From NCBI GenBank assembly GCA_028699365.1, contig JAQVUQ010000212.1, forward strand, positions 1 through 5,314: DNA of 5,314 nucleotides. The letters run 5' to 3'. The notes beneath the pieces are model-generated. The model searched no databases. It was not told the DNA's origin and was given only the letters and a program-made list of their open reading frames with translations. A program made the translations under genes and the position numbers. This document shows, in pieces, positions 1 to 5,314 of this stretch. The stretch comes from a bacterium. Lineage in GTDB: Bacteria > UBP13 > UBA5359. How positions within the stretch are numbered: the stretch's first letter is position 1; the number at the start of each line of letters is the position of its first letter.

Positions 1-81
1 ATCCGCCGCGAGATAGGCCCCGGCGATACCGTAGAGGTTGAGACGGACACCGAAGGCAAGCTGGCACTGGCCAGGGCGTAG
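1..81 (+). CDS. C-terminal fragment of an unidentified protein (5' end outside window)
   Basis: Frame 1 is open from the first base and stops at TAG (79-81), giving 26 residues that include GPGDTVEVETD and end in LALARA. The PGDxVEVE pattern after an arginine-rich helix end is typical of small beta-barrel modules. SpoVT/AbrB-type DNA-binding domains and DUF1905-type domains both have similar strings, and this fragment is too short to choose between them. A strong hairpin starts 5 nt after the stop, which supports this being a genuine gene end. Function is unassigned. Confidence 0.55.
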   Translation: MRREIGPGDTVEVETDTEGKLALARA

Positions 82-85
82 TGGA

Positions 86-120
86 GCCTCCCTCCGGGTG
101 CACGGCACCCGGAGGGAGGC
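86..120 (+). terminator. Perfect 16-bp hairpin after the first gene, no U-tract
   Basis: Bases 86-101 pair without mismatch with 105-120 around a 3-nt loop (102-104). The stem is very GC-rich and starts 5 nt after the stop of the upstream gene. No T-run follows, so it is not a textbook intrinsic terminator. It may act as a 3'-end stabiliser, or together with the T-tract hairpin at 154-180. Confidence 0.7.
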
Positions 121-153
121 AGTCTGAAGACTGAAACCAACAACTAACAACCC

Positions 154-180
154 AAAAAACTGCGTGCTGCACAGTTTTTT
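154..180. terminator. Intrinsic terminator, potentially bidirectional
   Basis: AAAAAACTG (154-162) pairs with CAGTTTTTT (172-180) around a 9-nt loop. The right arm ends in six T, so the RNA would end in a U-tract on the + strand. The A-run on the left does the same for the minus strand. The G/C core is small, so efficiency is uncertain. It separates the upstream gene from the kor operon. Confidence 0.6.
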
Positions 181-225
181 GTATATCCAAAGCAGGCGAT
201 TGCATGTTGGGCGTAGAAGTAACAG

Positions 226-253
226 TTTAGAACGAATTTTCGTGTGGTATAAC
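226..253 (+). promoter_or_regulatory. Weak sigma70-like promoter candidate for korAB
   Basis: TTTAGA (226-231, 4 of 6 to TTGACA) is followed after 16 nt by TATAAC (248-253, 5 of 6 to TATAAT). It lies downstream of the terminator at 154-180 and upstream of korA. Use of this site would give a leader of about 105 nt containing repeat copy 1. GTGACA (257-262) with TGTAGT (281-286) at 18 nt is an alternative, so the assignment is tentative. Confidence 0.25.
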
Positions 254-260
254 TATGTGA

Positions 261-335
261 CAGGCTGTAGCAAATCGGGCTGTAGTAGAATTCTTGAGCG
301 TTCTCCTTCAGCCTTCAGTCTTCAGCCTTTAGCCT
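261..335 (+). repeat. Dispersed repeat copy 1, upstream of korA
   Basis: This 75-nt segment matches, in inverted orientation, the segment at 2963-3053. The core 294-335 agrees with the reverse complement of 2963-3004 at 39 of 42 positions; the mismatches are at 305, 314 and 330. The outer 11 nt (261-271) match 3043-3053 exactly. The stretch between aligns loosely, with about 16 nt fewer than copy 2. The core carries four degenerate heptamers: CTTCAGC (306-312), CTTCAGT (313-319), CTTCAGC (320-326) and CTTTAGC (327-333). Within this copy GGCTGTAG also occurs twice directly (263-270 and 278-285). The element ends 30 nt before the korA ATG. Confidence 0.85.
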
Positions 336-365
336 GAATGACGAACAAAGTGAGGAATTAAAAGC

Positions 366-2078
366 ATGAACTCCAGCGATCTGTCCGTAGTCATCTGCGG
401 TGAGGCCGGTCAGGGCATCCAGACCGTGGAGCACTTTCTGACACGCGTCTTGAAACATGCAGGCTACAACGTATTCGCCACCAAGGAGTATATGTCCCGC
501 ATACGGGGAGGCAGCAACTCCACCGAGATACGAATTTCATCACGCAGAGTTTACGCCTTTCTGGACAGGATAGACATATTCATACCTCTGGATAAGGATG
601 CCGTCAGTCATCTGCGGCACAGACTCTCTTCTGAGACCCTGATACTTATGGATGCGGAGAAGATAGGGACACAGGTGGATGTAGAGGGGTACAGGGTGGT
701 GAACGTGCCGTTCTCCCGGCTGGCGGCCGAGGCCGGTGGGCCCATCTATGCCAACACCGTGGCCGTGGGCGTGCTCGCAGGCATGCTGGGAATAGAGGCC
801 GGTATACCGGAGTGGTATATAAAGGACCGCTTCTCCTCCAAGGGAGAGGATGTCGTCGGCAAAAACATGCAGGCCCTTGGAAAAGGTATGGAGACAGGCT
901 CCGGGTTGGCTGCTTCATCCGGTCTGAACCTGGATATCACAAAAGACTCGCAAATAAGCGACGAGATAATTCTGGCCGGCATCGAGGCCGTTTCCATGGG
1001 AGCGCTGGCCGGTGGTTGCGACTTCATCGCCTCCTATCCCATGTCTCCGTCCACAGGAGTGCTCACTTTTCTGGCGGAACACGCGGCGGATTTCGGCGTG
1101 GTGGTGGAGCAGGCAGAGGACGAGATAAGCGCCGTCAATATGGCCCTGGGCGCCTGGTATGCCGGCGCCAGAGCCATGGTTACCACCGCCGGCGGCGGCT
1201 TTGCCCTGATGGAAGAGGGCGTCAGTCTGGCAGGGATGATAGAGAGCCCGCTGGTCATCCATCTGGGCCAGCGACCCGGACCGGCTACGGGTCTGCCGAC
1301 CAGATCGGAACAGGGAGATCTGGAGCTGGCACTTTACTCCGGACACGGCGAATTTCCCAGGATAATACTGGCCCCCGGCACCATCGAGGATGCCTTCTAT
1401 CTGACCCGCAGGGCCTTCTATCTGGCCGACAAGCACCAGGTGCCGGTGTTCATAATGACCGATCAGAGCCTGGCGGATGCCTTCTACAATATGGCCCCCT
1501 TTGATCTGTCAGGGTTTGAAGTGGAGAGGCATATCGTCGAGACGGATAAGGACTACAGGCGCTATGTCATTACGCCCGACGGCTTGTCCCCCAGAGGCAT
1601 ACCCGGCTACGGTGACGGGCTGGTAGTGCTGGACAGCGACGAGCATGATGAAGAGGGGCATATAACCGAGGACCTGGATCTGCGCACGCGCATGGTGGAC
1701 AAACGGCTGGCCGGGATGAAAGGTATAGAAGCCGAGATCATCCCGCCGGAACTTATAGGCCCGGCCGGTTACAGCAACCTGATCGTCTGCTGGGGCTCCA
1801 CCATCAACGCCGTCAGAGAGGCCATGGAACGGATGGGCCGCGACGATCTGGCCGCGCTCTACTTCAAGCAGGTTCATCCTCTCCATCAGGATACGGCAGG
1901 GTATCTTGCCAAAGCCGGCAAGATAATTAATATCGAGAGCAACGCTACAGCCCAGTTTGCCAGGCTGCTGAAGATACATACCGGCCTGGATATCGAGGAT
2001 AAGATTCTCAAATACAACGGCCTGCCGTTCTCCGTCGAGGAGATTGAGGAGAAATTGTCCGGCATACTATCGATGTGA
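366..2078 (+). CDS. korA: 2-oxoacid:ferredoxin oxidoreductase, fused gamma-alpha subunit (KorA type)
   Basis: With KorB it should catalyse CoA-dependent oxidative decarboxylation of a 2-oxoacid (2-oxoglutarate or a relative) with reduction of ferredoxin, or the reverse, in the cytoplasm. The 570 residues fit the fused family. Residues 1 to about 180 are the gamma domain, with GEAGQGIQT (12-20) and SRIRGGSNS (44-52). From about 200 comes the alpha pyrimidine-binding domain: YPMSPSTG (224-231), [16 protein letters not shown] (248-263), [13 protein letters not shown] (273-285) and [10 protein letters not shown] (303-312). [12 protein letters not shown] (425-436) and a C-terminal transketolase-like domain from about 468 follow. 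The ATG at 366 is preceded by GAGGA (352-356), and the protein starts directly at the first strand of the gamma fold. korB follows after 16 nt, so the two are almost certainly co-transcribed. The family is certain; the substrate cannot be read from sequence, and 'kor' is the conventional name. Confidence 0.93.
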   Translation: MNSSDLSVVICGEAGQGIQTVEHFLTRVLKHAGYNVFATKEYMSRIRGGSNSTEIRISSRRVYAFLDRIDIFIPLDKDAVSHLRHRLSSETLILMDAEKIGTQVDVEGYRVVNVPFSRLAAEAGGPIYANTVAVGVLAGMLGIEAGIPEWYIKDRFSSKGEDVVGKNMQALGKGMETGSGLAASSGLNLDITKDSQISDEIILAGIEAVSMGALAGGCDFIASYPMSPSTGVLTFLAEHAADFGVVVEQAEDEISAVNMALGAWYAGARAMVTTAGGGFALMEEGVSLAGMIESPLVIHLGQRPGPATGLPTRSEQGDLELALYSGHGEFPRIILAPGTIEDAFYLTRRAFYLADKHQVPVFIMTDQSLADAFYNMAPFDLSGFEVERHIVETDKDYRRYVITPDGLSPRGIPGYGDGLVVLDSDEHDEEGHITEDLDLRTRMVDKRLAGMKGIEAEIIPPELIGPAGYSNLIVCWGSTINAVREAMERMGRDDLAALYFKQVHPLHQDTAGYLAKAGKIINIESNATAQFARLLKIHTGLDIEDKILKYNGLPFSVEEIEEKLSGILSM

Positions 2079-2094
2079 TTGGAAGGAGAAGCGG

Positions 2095-2958
2095 ATGGAT
2101 GCCCGTCTTTACGATATGGGGAACATAGACATAGCCTGGTGCCCGGGATGCGGCAACTTCAGCATCCTGACCATTCTCAAGGATGCCCTGGCCGAGTTGG
2201 AGATAGATCCGCATGATCTGGTCATAGTCTCCGGCATAGGCCAGGCAGCCAAGACACCACACTATCTTAAATGCAATCTGTTCAACGGTCTGCACGGGCG
2301 GGCACTGCCTCCGGCCACGGCTGTGAAAGCCGCCAATCCGCGATTGACCGTCATCGCCGAGGGCGGAGACGGCGATATGTACGCCGAAGGCGGAAATCAT
2401 TTTATCCACGCCATACGCAGGAACCCGGACATCACCAACGTAGTTCACAACAACATGGTCTACGGACTGACCAAGGGACAGGCGTCGCCCACCAGCCAGA
2501 AGGGCTTTGTCACCCCCGTGCAGATTACGGGCGTCTACGTGGAACCCTTCAATCCGCTGGCCGTGGCTATAGCCCTGGATGCCTCGTTCGTGGCCAGAGC
2601 CTTTGCCGGAGACCAGGAGCAGACCAGGGAGATATTGAAGCAGGCCGTCAGGCACAAAGGCTACGCGCTGGTGGATATCTTCCAACCCTGCGTGACTTTT
2701 AATAAAATCAACACCTACAAGTGGTTCAAGGAGCACACCTACTATCTCGATGAAACCCACGATCCGCGGGATAGGGTGGCCGCCTTCGCGCGGGCTACGG
2801 AGAGTGAACGCCTGCCGCTGGGTGTTTTCTACATTAGCCCCGATAGAGCCGTGTTTGAGGATAACCTGCTGGCTTACAGGGATAACAAGGAACCGCTTTA
2901 TCTGAGATCGACCGACAGACAGGAAAAACTGAGCAACCTGTTGAATTCCAGCAAGTAA
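2095..2958 (+). CDS. korB: 2-oxoacid:ferredoxin oxidoreductase, beta (TPP-binding) subunit (KorB type)
   Basis: This is the partner of KorA. It binds thiamine diphosphate and, in characterised relatives, a proximal [4Fe-4S] cluster. The 287 residues are typical for KorB. Visible motifs are WCPGCGN (15-21, Cys16 and Cys19), SGIGQAAK (46-53), [18 protein letters not shown] (65-82), the Mg-TPP motif beginning [12 protein letters not shown] (90-101), [15 protein letters not shown] (119-133) and QPCVTF (197-202, Cys199). The canonical GIGC cysteine is Gln51 here, and Cys60 is nearby. The ATG at 2095 is chosen over an upstream in-frame TTG at 2044 because AAGGAG (2083-2088) lies 6 nt before it, and because the upstream start would overlap korA and add 17 residues that do not resemble the family. 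No ferredoxin-type delta subunit is adjacent, so the electron acceptor must be encoded elsewhere. Confidence 0.93.
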   Translation: MDARLYDMGNIDIAWCPGCGNFSILTILKDALAELEIDPHDLVIVSGIGQAAKTPHYLKCNLFNGLHGRALPPATAVKAANPRLTVIAEGGDGDMYAEGGNHFIHAIRRNPDITNVVHNNMVYGLTKGQASPTSQKGFVTPVQITGVYVEPFNPLAVAIALDASFVARAFAGDQEQTREILKQAVRHKGYALVDIFQPCVTFNKINTYKWFKEHTYYLDETHDPRDRVAAFARATESERLPLGVFYISPDRAVFEDNLLAYRDNKEPLYLRSTDRQEKLSNLLNSSK

Positions 2959-2962
2959 GCAT

Positions 2963-3053
2963 AGGCTGAAGGCTGAAGACTGAGGGCTGAAGTAGAACGC
3001 TCAAGCGGGCTACCTGAGCGTGAACTACTAACAGGCTAAAAAGCTACAGCCTG
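2963..3053 (-). repeat. Dispersed repeat copy 2, inverted, between korB and rubredoxin
   Basis: This 91-nt segment is the inverted counterpart of 261-335, beginning 4 nt after the korB stop and ending 14 nt before the rubredoxin ribosome binding site. Read on the + strand it carries heptamers GCTGAAG (2965-2971), GCTGAAG (2972-2978), ACTGAGG (2979-2985) and GCTGAAG (2986-2992), plus an isolated CCTGAAG (3050-3056). It is about 16 nt longer than copy 1. The additional stretch creates a 7-bp hairpin, ACGCTCA (2997-3003) with TGAGCGT (3015-3021), which copy 1 lacks. No ORF is seen in 2959-3077. Confidence 0.85.
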
Positions 3054-3066
3054 AAGAGCCAGAATG

Positions 3067-3072
3067 AGGAGG
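3067..3072 (+). promoter_or_regulatory. Ribosome binding site of the rubredoxin gene
   Basis: AGGAGG is a perfect anti-16S match, 5 nt before the ATG at 3078. It is the strongest Shine-Dalgarno sequence in the window and supports high expression of this short gene. Confidence 0.85.
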
Positions 3073-3077
3073 ATAAC

Positions 3078-3239
3078 ATGAAAAGATACGTATGTAACGT
3101 CTGCGGCTATATTTACGATCCCGATCTGGGAGATCCCGAGCACGGCATAGAGCCGGGGCGTGCCTTTGAGGATATTCCCGATGACTGGGTCTGCCCCGTC
3201 TGCGGTGTGGGCAAATACGAGTTCTCGCCGCTGGATTAA
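3078..3239 (+). CDS. Rubredoxin
   Basis: This 53-residue protein has the full rubredoxin pattern: CNVC (Cys6, Cys9) and CPVC (Cys39, Cys42), four thiolates that bind one iron. The conserved core YIYDP (11-15), GDPEHGI (18-24), PG (26-27), F30, the DIPDDW segment (32-37) and VCGVGKYEF (41-49) are all present, and the length is the family norm. It is a soluble cytoplasmic one-electron carrier. In anaerobes it commonly feeds oxygen- or peroxide-reducing enzymes such as rubrerythrin or flavodiiron proteins, or other oxidoreductases. It lies 119 nt after korB on the same strand, and no clear terminator or promoter is visible between them, so read-through from the kor operon is plausible. Its actual redox partner is not shown by the window. 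Confidence 0.95.
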   Translation: MKRYVCNVCGYIYDPDLGDPEHGIEPGRAFEDIPDDWVCPVCGVGKYEFSPLD

Positions 3240-3248
3240 TATGGCTCT

Positions 3249-4148
3249 CTAAAGCATGCTCCTGAGGCGCTTTATTCTCTCCGCTACCGGCGGATGGGTG
3301 GAGAATAGGCTGTTCAGCGCTCCGTGGTGCTCTTTAAGCGGGTTATCTATATAGAGATGGGCCGTAGCCTTGTTGGCCGCTTCCAGAGGCTCTTTGTCCG
3401 CTGATATCTTCTCCAGGGCGCTGGCCAGACCCTCCGGGTAACGCGTCAGCAAAGCGCCGCTGGCATCCGCCAGATACTCGCGCCGGCGGGATATGGCCAA
3501 CTGGATGAGTACGGCCGCTATGGGAGCCATTATGGCCAGCACCAGGGCGATGACCAGCAGGATAACTTCGCCCTGGCCACCGCCCCCTGAGCGTCGCCTG
3601 CGGCCGCCACCGCCCCAGAAGCTCCAGCGCAGGAACCAGTCGGAGAGCAGGGCCACCACCCCTACCAGAACGACTACCACCGTCATCAGGCGGATATCGT
3701 AGTTGCGCACGTGTGATAACTCATGCGCAACTACGCCCTCCAGTTCCGTTCGGGTAAGCTTCTCCCTCAGCCCCCTGGTGACTACAATGACCGCGTGCTC
3801 CGGGTCGCGACCGGTGGCGAAGGCGTTGGGTGCCGTATCCTCTATCATGTAGAGCCTGGGCATGGGAGTTCCCGCCGTAATGGACAGGTTCTCCAGGATA
3901 TGGTATAGATCGGGATCCTGCTGCTCGCTGACGGGATGCGCTCCCGAGACAGCCAGGACGATCTCCGCGCTGCGATAGTAGCTTACCAGCGCCTGCACTG
4001 TGGCGAAGATCACGGCTGCCACCAGGATCAGCGGTTCATTGTAGACGCGTCCGAATACCCACCCCAGGGCGATGATAAAGACAAAGAAACCGAAAATCAT
4101 CACCCAGGTGCGTCTTTTATTGGAATCGATCTCACTGTAGATCGTCAA
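3249..4148 (-). CDS. htpX: M48-family membrane zinc metalloprotease, HtpX-like
   Basis: This 299-residue membrane protease probably degrades or processes misfolded membrane proteins with its active site facing the cytoplasm. Two N-terminal hydrophobic segments (about 17-33 and 38-56) come first, then NAFATG (108-113). The zinc motif HELSH (142-146) follows, with Glu143 catalytic, and then a hydrophobic segment at about 155-170. A Gly/Arg loop, [13 protein letters not shown] (179-191), precedes a fourth segment at about 194-218, and EYLAD (224-228) supplies the third zinc ligand Glu224. [13 protein letters not shown] (283-295) is the usual C-terminal signature. The start is TTG (4148-4146). 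It overlaps the lemA stop as TTGA, and the first ATG would be inside the first membrane helix, so TTG is preferred. An AGAGG lies about 10 nt upstream. The pairing with lemA is common and implies translational coupling. The symbol is by family resemblance only. Confidence 0.9.
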   Translation of the reverse strand: MTIYSEIDSNKRRTWVMIFGFFVFIIALGWVFGRVYNEPLILVAAVIFATVQALVSYYRSAEIVLAVSGAHPVSEQQDPDLYHILENLSITAGTPMPRLYMIEDTAPNAFATGRDPEHAVIVVTRGLREKLTRTELEGVVAHELSHVRNYDIRLMTVVVVLVGVVALLSDWFLRWSFWGGGGRRRRSGGGGQGEVILLVIALVLAIMAPIAAVLIQLAISRRREYLADASGALLTRYPEGLASALEKISADKEPLEAANKATAHLYIDNPLKEHHGALNSLFSTHPPVAERIKRLRSML

Positions 4149-4702
4149 TCGAACTTAACCTCTACGTTTTCCCGGTCGGCCTCGTTCTCGATTTCGAAGA
4201 AATCACGCCGCATGAACCCGAAAGCATTGGCGACGATATTGCTGGGGAAGGTCTGCGTCCTGATATTGTAATCACGCGTGACGCCATTGTAAAAGCGCCG
4301 GGAGGCCATGATCTTGTTCTCCGTATCGGATAGATCTTCCTGAAGGCGCATGAAGTTCTCCGATGCCCTCAGTTCCGGATAAGCCTCGGCTACGGCAAAG
4401 AGGCTTCTCAACGCCCCGGTCAGCATGTTCTCCGCCTGCGCCTTCTCGCCGACGCTGCCGGCGGAAACCGCCGCCGCCCGGGCCTGAGTAACGTTCTCAA
4501 AAACACGGGCCTCGTGCTTGGCATATCCCTTGACCGTTTCCACCAGATTCGGGATGAGATCGTGACGACGCTTGAGCTGGACATCGATATCGCTCCAGGC
4601 CTCTTCCACCCTGTTTCTCATTATCACCAATCCGTTGTAGATCCCCACAACAAACAGTGCCAGGAGTACGGCCAGAGCCACTGTTATCAACAGAGGTACC
4701 AT
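4145..4702 (-). CDS. lemA: LemA family membrane protein
   Basis: This 185-residue protein has one N-terminal membrane helix (about 3-26) followed by a long alpha-helical domain. Family hallmarks are visible: [20 protein letters not shown] (22-41), the segment from about 42 to 61 with [33 protein letters not shown] (108-124), [12 protein letters not shown] (128-139) and [12 protein letters not shown] (152-163). Length is typical. The molecular function of LemA proteins is poorly known. They often sit next to M48 proteases, as here, so a role in assembling or regulating the protease is an inference from context. The ATG at 4702 is preceded by a G-rich Shine-Dalgarno (minus-strand AAAGGGGG, ending 8 nt before the start). 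It is the first gene of a two-gene minus-strand operon with htpX. Confidence 0.92.
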   Translation of the reverse strand: MVPLLITVALAVLLALFVVGIYNGLVIMRNRVEEAWSDIDVQLKRRHDLIPNLVETVKGYAKHEARVFENVTQARAAAVSAGSVGEKAQAENMLTGALRSLFAVAEAYPELRASENFMRLQEDLSDTENKIMASRRFYNGVTRDYNIRTQTFPSNIVANAFGFMRRDFFEIENEADRENVEVKFD

Positions 4703-4850
4703 TTAATTATCCCCCTTTCCTAATCATGTTTTTAATTCGCCGAACAGGCTGCCTAATCCTTTTATTCCCACATCTGATGCGGTAGCTGCAACCGGATCGG
4801 GCAGGAATTTTTCAACGGATGTAGAATAAGACCAAAATGGGGGTGATAAC
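4703..4850. other. Divergent intergenic region between lemA and the small membrane protein gene
   Basis: These 148 nt must carry the promoters for lemA (minus) and the + strand gene at 4851. TAGAAT (4822-4827, +) resembles a -10 box but has no good -35 partner. On the minus strand TTGCAG occurs upstream of lemA, also without a convincing -10 at normal spacing. Apart from the two G-rich ribosome binding sites at its edges, no hairpin, repeat or RNA gene is evident. Confidence 0.5.
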
Positions 4851-5111
4851 GTGAGACTTCTAAGATTAAGCGGTTTTGTACTTCTTACATTTGGCCTGTT
4901 TATGCTGGTTTTATATGCCTATCTTTGTTGCCAGAGCACCAGCTTGGCTGCTATCCACCAAATAGTCATGGCTGCCAAACTGCTCAATGCCAGTATCGGC
5001 CTGTTGAAGCTGAGTATCGGCTTCGTTCTTATCGGTGGAGCTCTGACTTACATGGCTGCCCGAAAAGAGAAAGGATGCACTTGCATGAAAGAGGCCAAGG
5101 CGGAAGAATAA
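4851..5111 (+). CDS. Small two-helix membrane protein of unknown function
   Basis: This 86-residue protein starts with GTG, 5 nt after GGGGGTG, which is a good extended Shine-Dalgarno match. Residues about 7-27 and 49-69 are hydrophobic helices joined by a short, mildly polar linker. A charged tail follows (RKEKGCTCMKEAKAEE, 71-86). Cysteines come in close pairs, Cys26-Cys27 at the end of helix 1 and Cys76/Cys78 in the tail. I recognise no family. The positive N-terminus and the charged tail suggest a helical hairpin with both ends in the cytoplasm. It runs divergently from lemA-htpX and is followed by a hairpin at 5148-5171, consistent with a single-gene transcript. The ribosome binding site and the clear membrane pattern favour a real gene, although its base composition is more AT-rich than the kor genes. 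Confidence 0.75.
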   Translation: MRLLRLSGFVLLTFGLFMLVLYAYLCCQSTSLAAIHQIVMAAKLLNASIGLLKLSIGFVLIGGALTYMAARKEKGCTCMKEAKAEE

Positions 5112-5147
5112 TCCGTAGATTTGAGTGACTTTGAGATCAAGCGTAGT

Positions 5148-5171
5148 TGCGGCTCCCCTGAGGGAGCCGCA
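5148..5171 (+). terminator. Perfect 10-bp GC-rich hairpin after the small membrane protein gene
   Basis: TGCGGCTCCC (5148-5157) pairs fully with GGGAGCCGCA (5162-5171) around a CTGA loop. It lies 36 nt after the stop codon and just before the tRNA promoter, the position expected for a terminator. The following bases (GTTCGTTG) are not a U-tract, so termination may be weak or factor-assisted. Confidence 0.65.
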
Positions 5172-5176
5172 GTTCG

Positions 5177-5205
5177 TTGACCGTATCAACATATTAAGGT
5201 AAAAT
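5177..5205 (+). promoter_or_regulatory. sigma70-type promoter of tRNA-Arg
   Basis: TTGACC (5177-5182) and TAAAAT (5200-5205) each match the bacterial consensus at 5 of 6 positions with the optimal 17-nt spacer. Transcription would start near 5212, about 20 nt before the mature tRNA. The -35 box begins 5 nt after the terminator-like hairpin. Confidence 0.75.
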
Positions 5206-5232
5206 AACACAGGCATAGCCACTCCGCAACGC

Positions 5233-5307
5233 GTCCCCGTAGCTCAGTGGATAGAGCGCTGGCCTCCGGAGCCAGAAGCGGGTGTTCGAGTCACCCCGGG
5301 GACGCCA
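5233..5307 (+). tRNA. tRNA-Arg (anticodon CCG), with encoded CCA
   Basis: A complete cloverleaf can be drawn. The acceptor stem GTCCCCG (5233-5239) pairs with CGGGGAC (5297-5303). The D stem is GCTC/GAGC (5242-5245 and 5254-5257). The anticodon stem CTGGC/GCCAG encloses the loop CTCCGGA, with anticodon CCG at 5266-5268. A 4-nt variable loop follows, and the T arm is GGGTG/CACCC (5280-5284 and 5292-5296) with loop TTCGAGT. Discriminator G is 5304 and CCA is encoded at 5305-5307. It reads CGG arginine codons. A T-run begins at 5311 but the window ends there. Confidence 0.96.
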
Positions 5308-5314
5308 ATCTTTT

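Noticed and set aside
179-192. Gly/Arg run of HtpX (protein residues 179-191) considered as a possible low-complexity insertion
   Set aside because: It lies in the loop between membrane segments, where related LemA-linked M48 proteases often have Gly-rich stretches. The frame is intact on both sides.
261-335. CRISPR array or riboswitch interpretation of the heptamer region
   Set aside because: Units are only 7 nt with no unique spacers, and no known riboswitch core could be recognised.
338-361. Seven-codon leader ORF (MTNKVRN) ending 4 nt before the korA ATG
   Set aside because: It has no ribosome binding site and no attenuator-like codon run, and it is most likely chance.
915-1436. 173-codon antisense open frame in korA, and others at 646-918, 1034-1258 and 1509-1979
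   Set aside because: All lie wholly opposite korA and look like low-information shadows.
812-1504. 230-codon open frame on + inside korA
   Set aside because: It is out of frame within korA, rich in Arg and Gly with no recognisable domain. It is an artefact of GC-rich coding DNA.
2044-2094. Upstream TTG start for korB adding 17 residues
   Set aside because: It overlaps the end of korA. The ATG at 2095 has a proper ribosome binding site and gives the family-like N-terminus.
2008-2760. 250-codon open frame on the minus strand across korA/korB
   Set aside because: It lies opposite korB, whose TPP and Fe-S motifs are unambiguous. The antisense product has no recognisable family pattern.
5233-5314. 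tRNA-Arg 3' end as an integration (att) site
   Set aside because: No duplicate of the tRNA 3' end and no integrase gene occurs in the window, and the sequence stops 7 nt after the tRNA.

Overview
The window looks like chromosomal DNA of an anaerobic or microaerotolerant bacterium of moderate to high GC. The evidence is a fused-type 2-oxoacid:ferredoxin oxidoreductase (korA-korB), a rubredoxin, a lemA/htpX-type membrane protease pair, and a CCA-encoding tRNA-Arg behind a good sigma70-like promoter. Frequent ATA (Ile) and AGG/AGA (Arg) codons in an otherwise GC-rich sequence recall some Dehalococcoidia-type Chloroflexota and Clostridia-like lineages. That placement is an impression and was not tested.

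Layout: 1-81 is the last 26 codons of an unidentified + strand gene. 82-365 has no gene. It holds a perfect 16-bp hairpin, an A/T-flanked intrinsic terminator, a weak promoter candidate and copy 1 of a dispersed repeat. 366-2958 is korA-korB. 2959-3077 is copy 2 of the repeat, inverted relative to copy 1. 3078-3239 is a 53-residue rubredoxin, a real gene in a short ORF. It converges with the minus-strand lemA-htpX pair (4702 down to 3249), with only 9 nt between the stop codons. 4703-4850 is a divergent intergenic region. 4851-5111 is a small two-helix membrane protein on the + strand starting with GTG. A terminator-like hairpin follows, then a promoter and tRNA-Arg(CCG) at 5233-5307.

How the genes work together: KorA (gamma plus alpha domains) and KorB (TPP-binding beta subunit) should form a CoA-dependent 2-oxoacid oxidoreductase that exchanges electrons with a separate ferredoxin. 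No ferredoxin-like subunit is present here. The downstream rubredoxin is a second one-electron carrier and may share the transcript. LemA and the M48 protease form an unrelated membrane module that probably serves envelope protein quality control.

The window is mostly ordinary. Its most unusual signal is a 75/91-nt repeat that brackets korAB in opposite orientations, with a core matching at 39 of 42 positions and built on degenerate heptanucleotide repeats. The second is a KorB in which the usual GIGC cysteine position is Gln. I found no convincing new defence, mobile or RNA system.
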